Source: an uncultured Prevotellaceae bacterium
Lineage (GTDB): Bacteria; Bacteroidota; Bacteroidia; Bacteroidales; Bacteroidaceae
Reading direction: 5' to 3'
Length of the DNA stretch: 47,110 nucleotides
Assembly: GCA_902800435.1 (NCBI GenBank)
Contig: CADCEQ010000017.1
Coordinates: 1-47,110, forward strand
The position numbers were made by a program, and so were the translations under genes. The notes under the pieces were generated by a model, which did not search any database, was not told where the DNA came from, and worked only from the letters and a program-made list of their open reading frames with translations. Positions 44,693 to 47,110 of this stretch are shown one piece after another. Numbering within the stretch: the first letter of the stretch is position 1; the number at the start of each line of letters is the position of its first letter.

Positions 44693-44745
44693 CTTTCACT
44701 CTTCACTTTTCACTTCTCACTCTTCACTTCTTCACTTTTCCCTTC
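44693..44745 (-). repeat. GTGAAGA-based simple array between adaptor and pump genes
   Basis: On the - strand units such as GTGAAGAGTGA fill the end of the adaptor gene and the 17-nt spacer. They encode the adaptor's last residues (SEEVKSEK). The unit is the same type as at 41488-41555. Confidence 0.8.
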
Positions 44746-45858
44746 TTCCGGGAAGAGCACTTTCTGTCCTTCCTGCACGTTATTAGCTCCGATGGTCACG
44801 ATCTTGTCGCCTACGTTGAGACCGCTGGTGACGATGACGTCCTTGCCGTTGCCGGTATCGGCCGTCGTCACCGTGACGGCGGTTGCCGTGCTGTCGGTCT
44901 TCACCTTATATACCTGCTGCTTGTCCTGCAGCTTCACCACCGCCGTTTGCGGTATCACGATCACGTCCTTCCGGGCAAACGGCAGAACGACCGTGCCCTG
45001 GACGCCTGAGAAGAGGTGACCGTCGGGGTTGGGGAACGAGGCCTTTGCGCCCAGTGAGCCGGTGGCAGCATCCACCACGCCGGTCAGACTGCTGATGCGT
45101 CCCTTGTGCGGGTACTCCGTACCATTTTTCATCACGAACGTCACTTCCGGCAGCTCTGCCATGTGCTTCGCCTTGTCCTCCTGGGTCAGACCGGCCGAGA
45201 CAGATGCCTCGACAAGCGCCTCAGTCACCGAGAATTCAGCGTCCATCGTCGTGTTGCCGCTCAGGATGGTCAGCTGGGTGGCAGGCGTTACCTGGTCGCC
45301 GGTGCGAACGGGAATCTCGCCGATGACGCCCGTTACCGGCGCAACAATCGTACAGAAGCCCAGATTCACCCTCGCACGGCTCACCGATGCACGGGCCTGA
45401 GCCACCGAGGCCTGCGCCTGGCGATAAGTGTTCTGCGAGTTGTCCAGCATATAGCGGCTCACGATGTTCTTCTCAAACAGGTTCTTGTTCGACTCATACT
45501 CCAGCTTCGCACTGTTCTCCTGAGCCAGTGCAGCCTGCAGGTTGGCCTGCGCAGCCTCCAGCTCAAGCCGGGCGTTGCGCGAGTCGATGACGAAGAGCGT
45601 CTGCCCCTTCTTCACCTGCTGGCCCTCGTTGACGAGGATTTTCATCAGCTGTCCGCTCACCTGCGGCGTGATGGTCACGTCGGCCTGTCCCTTCAGCTTG
45701 GCGCTGAACTTCAAAGGCACATCAATGTCCGTTTTCTCTACCGTCATCGTCTCGAACGATGATGGAACTTCCTTAGGAATGTCGAGACCGCACGCCGTCA
45801 GTCCACCGACAACTGTAGCAATAGCTACAGCCCATGTCATTGCATTTCTCTTTTTCAT
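44710..45858 (-). CDS. RND efflux periplasmic adaptor lipoprotein (AcrA/MexA family)
   Basis: Membrane-fusion protein linking pump and channel. The preferred ATG at 45858 gives MKKRNAMTWAVAIATVVGGL with lipobox LTACGLD; the frame is open to 45888. The 382-aa body shows the lipoyl half-motifs (VTITPQVSGQLMKILVNEGQ and LGFCTIVAPVTGVIGEIPVR), a helical hairpin between them (about 100-165) and the beta-barrel region. The C-terminus ends in repeat-encoded SEEVKSEK. It is the first gene of the seven-gene run behind the promoter at 45994. Confidence 0.93.
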   Translation of the reverse strand: MKKRNAMTWAVAIATVVGGLTACGLDIPKEVPSSFETMTVEKTDIDVPLKFSAKLKGQADVTITPQVSGQLMKILVNEGQQVKKGQTLFVIDSRNARLELEAAQANLQAALAQENSAKLEYESNKNLFEKNIVSRYMLDNSQNTYRQAQASVAQARASVSRARVNLGFCTIVAPVTGVIGEIPVRTGDQVTPATQLTILSGNTTMDAEFSVTEALVEASVSAGLTQEDKAKHMAELPEVTFVMKNGTEYPHKGRISSLTGVVDAATGSLGAKASFPNPDGHLFSGVQGTVVLPFARKDVIVIPQTAVVKLQDKQQVYKVKTDSTATAVTVTTADTGNGKDVIVTSGLNVGDKIVTIGANNVQEGQKVLFPEEGKSEEVKSEK

Positions 45859-45993
45859 GTTGTTTGTCTTTATTTTAGTTTTATTCATTTTTCTTTCAGG
45901 CGTATAGGGTTGGCAGTAATAACCTCCTAAGCGTCAACGATTTAAATGTTTCATTCCGTTGTTTTATGCCTGTTTGGTTTAAGTTCTATCGTG

Positions 45994-46025
45994 CAAAGTT
46001 ACGACATTCCCGTCGAACGGCCAAA
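45994..46025 (-). promoter_or_regulatory. Promoter of the efflux-envelope operon
   Basis: On the - strand TTTG (46025-46022) and TAACTTTG (46001-45994) are spaced by 20 nt. This region is almost the same as 46933-46964, the promoter of the fimbrillin-like gene; differences are single bases. The adaptor ATG lies 135 nt downstream, a long leader. Confidence 0.85.
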
Positions 46026-46036
46026 TTTTTCTGACA

Positions 46037-46054
46037 TTTTTTCTAAAGAAAAAA
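46037..46054. promoter_or_regulatory. 18-bp dyad upstream of the efflux-operon promoter
   Basis: TTTTTTCT-AA-AGAAAAAA is a perfect two-arm dyad lying 11 nt upstream of the -33 element. The corresponding site at 46976-46993 is TTTTTTCC-AA-GGAAAAAA. The two arms have changed together (CT/AG against CC/GG), which argues for a conserved symmetric site such as a repressor or activator box. Confidence 0.6.
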
Positions 46055-46098
46055 CGAGAGAAGGAGAAGACAAAAGTAAAAAGTAAATTGACGCTGCT

Positions 46099-46896
46099 CT
46101 ACAATCCAAAGCTGAGCGTCTTGCTGATGGTACTGCCGGGCTTGAAGTCGATTCCCTCTGAGATGGGCGCAGTGGCCACCGTCCCGCCACTCTCGTAGAC
46201 CACCCTCTGCTGCTCGCCTTTTGACTGGTGGGCGGGAATGGCCATGTAGACGGTGTTGATGCCGTTGGAACCAACCGTGAAGGTGGCCTTCGAGACATCG
46301 ACATCGCCAATCATGAAGGTCAGCGTGGCCGTCTGGCCGCCGGCAACACCACCGGGGGACTGTACGGTGAACTTCAGGTAAGAGTTGTACGCGACGAGGT
46401 TGCAGCCGATGAACGTGCCGTCGCCGTACTGGGTAACGCCTCTATAGAAATTGCACCTGGCGGCTCCGGCCAGCGTACCGTCCTGCTCGAGGAAGATGGA
46501 GCCTGAGTAGCTGGTGCTGCCGTCGTCGTTGAGCGTTATTGCAGTGTTGTTCTGGTCCTTCACCATGCAGATGAGCATCGAGTTCTCCTTGAGCTGGCCT
46601 TTGACGGTGCCCTTGAAGGTGGCGGTGGCGGTGCCTGCGCCGCTGCTGAGGGTCAGCGTGTTCACCATGTTGTTATACATCACCAGCAGCTTGTCGTTCT
46701 CCTGCCACGTGGCATTGATGTTGACGCCGTCGTCGGCATAGGCCACGCGGGTGGTATTAGCGCTGCCGTAGTGGGCGGTGATGGTGACGGGTGTCTGCAC
46801 CTCGTCGGGGTCTATGGTGTCGTTGTCGCTGCTGCAGGCGACGCTCATCCCTGCGGTGAGCAGGAGCAGCATGGTCTTAAAGATATTCTTTTTCAT
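46099..46896 (-). CDS. Fimbrillin-like surface lipoprotein
   Basis: The preferred ATG at 46896 gives MKKNIFKTMLLLLTAGMSVACSSDND, a lipoprotein signal with Cys near residue 21; the frame is open to 46935 but that start lies in the promoter. The 265-aa body begins with PVTITAHYGSANTTRVAYAD and INATWQENDKLLVMYNN. That is the T-R-x-x-Y...W-x-x-x-D-x-[IL] pattern of fimbrillin/Mfa-like proteins, followed by ATATFKGTVKG. Such proteins form or anchor surface fimbriae. Its promoter region duplicates that of the neighbouring efflux operon. Confidence 0.75.
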   Translation of the reverse strand: MKKNIFKTMLLLLTAGMSVACSSDNDTIDPDEVQTPVTITAHYGSANTTRVAYADDGVNINATWQENDKLLVMYNNMVNTLTLSSGAGTATATFKGTVKGQLKENSMLICMVKDQNNTAITLNDDGSTSYSGSIFLEQDGTLAGAARCNFYRGVTQYGDGTFIGCNLVAYNSYLKFTVQSPGGVAGGQTATLTFMIGDVDVSKATFTVGSNGINTVYMAIPAHQSKGEQQRVVYESGGTVATAPISEGIDFKPGSTISKTLSFGL

Positions 46897-46932
46897 CGTC
46901 GGCTTATTAGTCCCGCTTACATGATTTGCCTG

Positions 46933-46964
46933 CAAAGTTAAGACATTCCCGCCGAACGGCCAAA
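46933..46964 (-). promoter_or_regulatory. Promoter of the fimbrillin-like gene
   Basis: On the - strand TTTG (46964-46961) and TAACTTTG (46940-46933) are spaced by 20 nt, 36 nt before the preferred ATG at 46896. The block 46933-46999 matches 45994-46060 at most positions. Confidence 0.85.
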
Positions 46965-46975
46965 TTTTTCTGACA

Positions 46976-46993
46976 TTTTTTCCAAGGAAAAAA
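46976..46993. promoter_or_regulatory. 18-bp dyad upstream of the fimbrillin-like promoter
   Basis: TTTTTTCC-AA-GGAAAAAA, perfectly symmetric arms, at the same distance (11 nt) upstream of the -33 element as the dyad at 46037. Confidence 0.6.
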
Positions 46994-47043
46994 CGGGGAG
47001 CGAAGACAACAGAAAAAGTAAAATGTAATTTGTAATATGTAAG

Positions 47044-47085
47044 AATCGCCGCTTTCCCCTGTATTTATCGGAGAAAGCGGCGATT
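47044..47085. terminator. 13-bp hairpin at the right edge
   Basis: AATCGCCGCTTTC (47044-47056) is perfectly complementary to 47073-47085 around a 16-nt loop. No T-run follows on either strand. It may terminate a gene beyond the window or be a structural repeat. Confidence 0.45.
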
Positions 47086-47110
47086 TCCAAAATGTAAGAC
47101 TTTGTAAGAA

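Noticed and set aside
1..47110. tRNA, rRNA or other standard RNA genes
   Set aside because: No cloverleaf with conserved T-loop sequence and no rRNA-like stretch was noticed in any intergenic region.

Overview
The window reads as a chromosomal segment of a Bacteroidales bacterium, most likely Prevotella in the broad sense (gut, rumen or oral). Three things point there. Several start regions carry the Bacteroidetes promoter form TTTG-N18 to N20-TAnnTTTG. Many secreted proteins end in a 'Y-[DN]-L-x-G-[QR]...KG-[IL]-Y-I-x-x-G-[KR]-K' tail of the kind seen on type IX secretion cargo. The gene content (GH27 and GH43 glycosidases, uxaC, Bacteroidetes lipoproteins, a DUF4421 protein, a fimbrillin-like protein) fits the same group. 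No rRNA, tRNA, CRISPR array, integrase or transposase was seen.

Layout. 0-7.1 kb, + strand: a polysaccharide-export ABC permease behind an octanucleotide array, then gmd and fcl (GDP-L-fucose synthesis), an XRE-cupin regulator, an acyl-CoA ligase and thrC. queC converges on thrC across two inverted 9-nt arrays. 8-17.4 kb is an accessory-looking block: a 0.5-kb repeat-rich intergenic region; two large secreted multidomain proteins, each followed by a small acidic peptide of one new-looking family; pgk; then a third secreted paralogue on the - strand that has a stop codon in its signal peptide. The promoter end of that paralogue abuts an N-terminally truncated M15 peptidase.

17.4-26 kb: a surface lipoprotein, a GH27 glycosidase with two NPCBM domains, dinB, a GH43 glycosidase between two GTAAAAAA arrays, and glmS on the - strand. 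26-30.4 kb: an ECF sigma / anti-sigma-like / secreted-protein operon and uxaC, both on the - strand, then a divergent secreted esterase. 32.2-45.9 kb, - strand: seven closely spaced genes (RND efflux adaptor, pump and outer-membrane channel, a 1009-aa secreted repeat protein, a protein with an N-terminal dockerin-like segment, DUF4421, and a patatin with an outer-membrane barrel) that look like one transcription unit. A fimbrillin-like lipoprotein gene at the right end carries an almost identical copy of that unit's promoter region, including a dyad whose two arms have changed together.

Most notable: (1) secreted protein plus small acidic peptide modules with a conserved 5' leader; (2) a duplicated promoter/operator shared by an efflux-envelope operon and a fimbrillin-like gene; (3) many unrelated short tandem arrays between genes, several of which run into coding sequence and form C-terminal tails. 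Family names come from recognised motifs; no database search was run.
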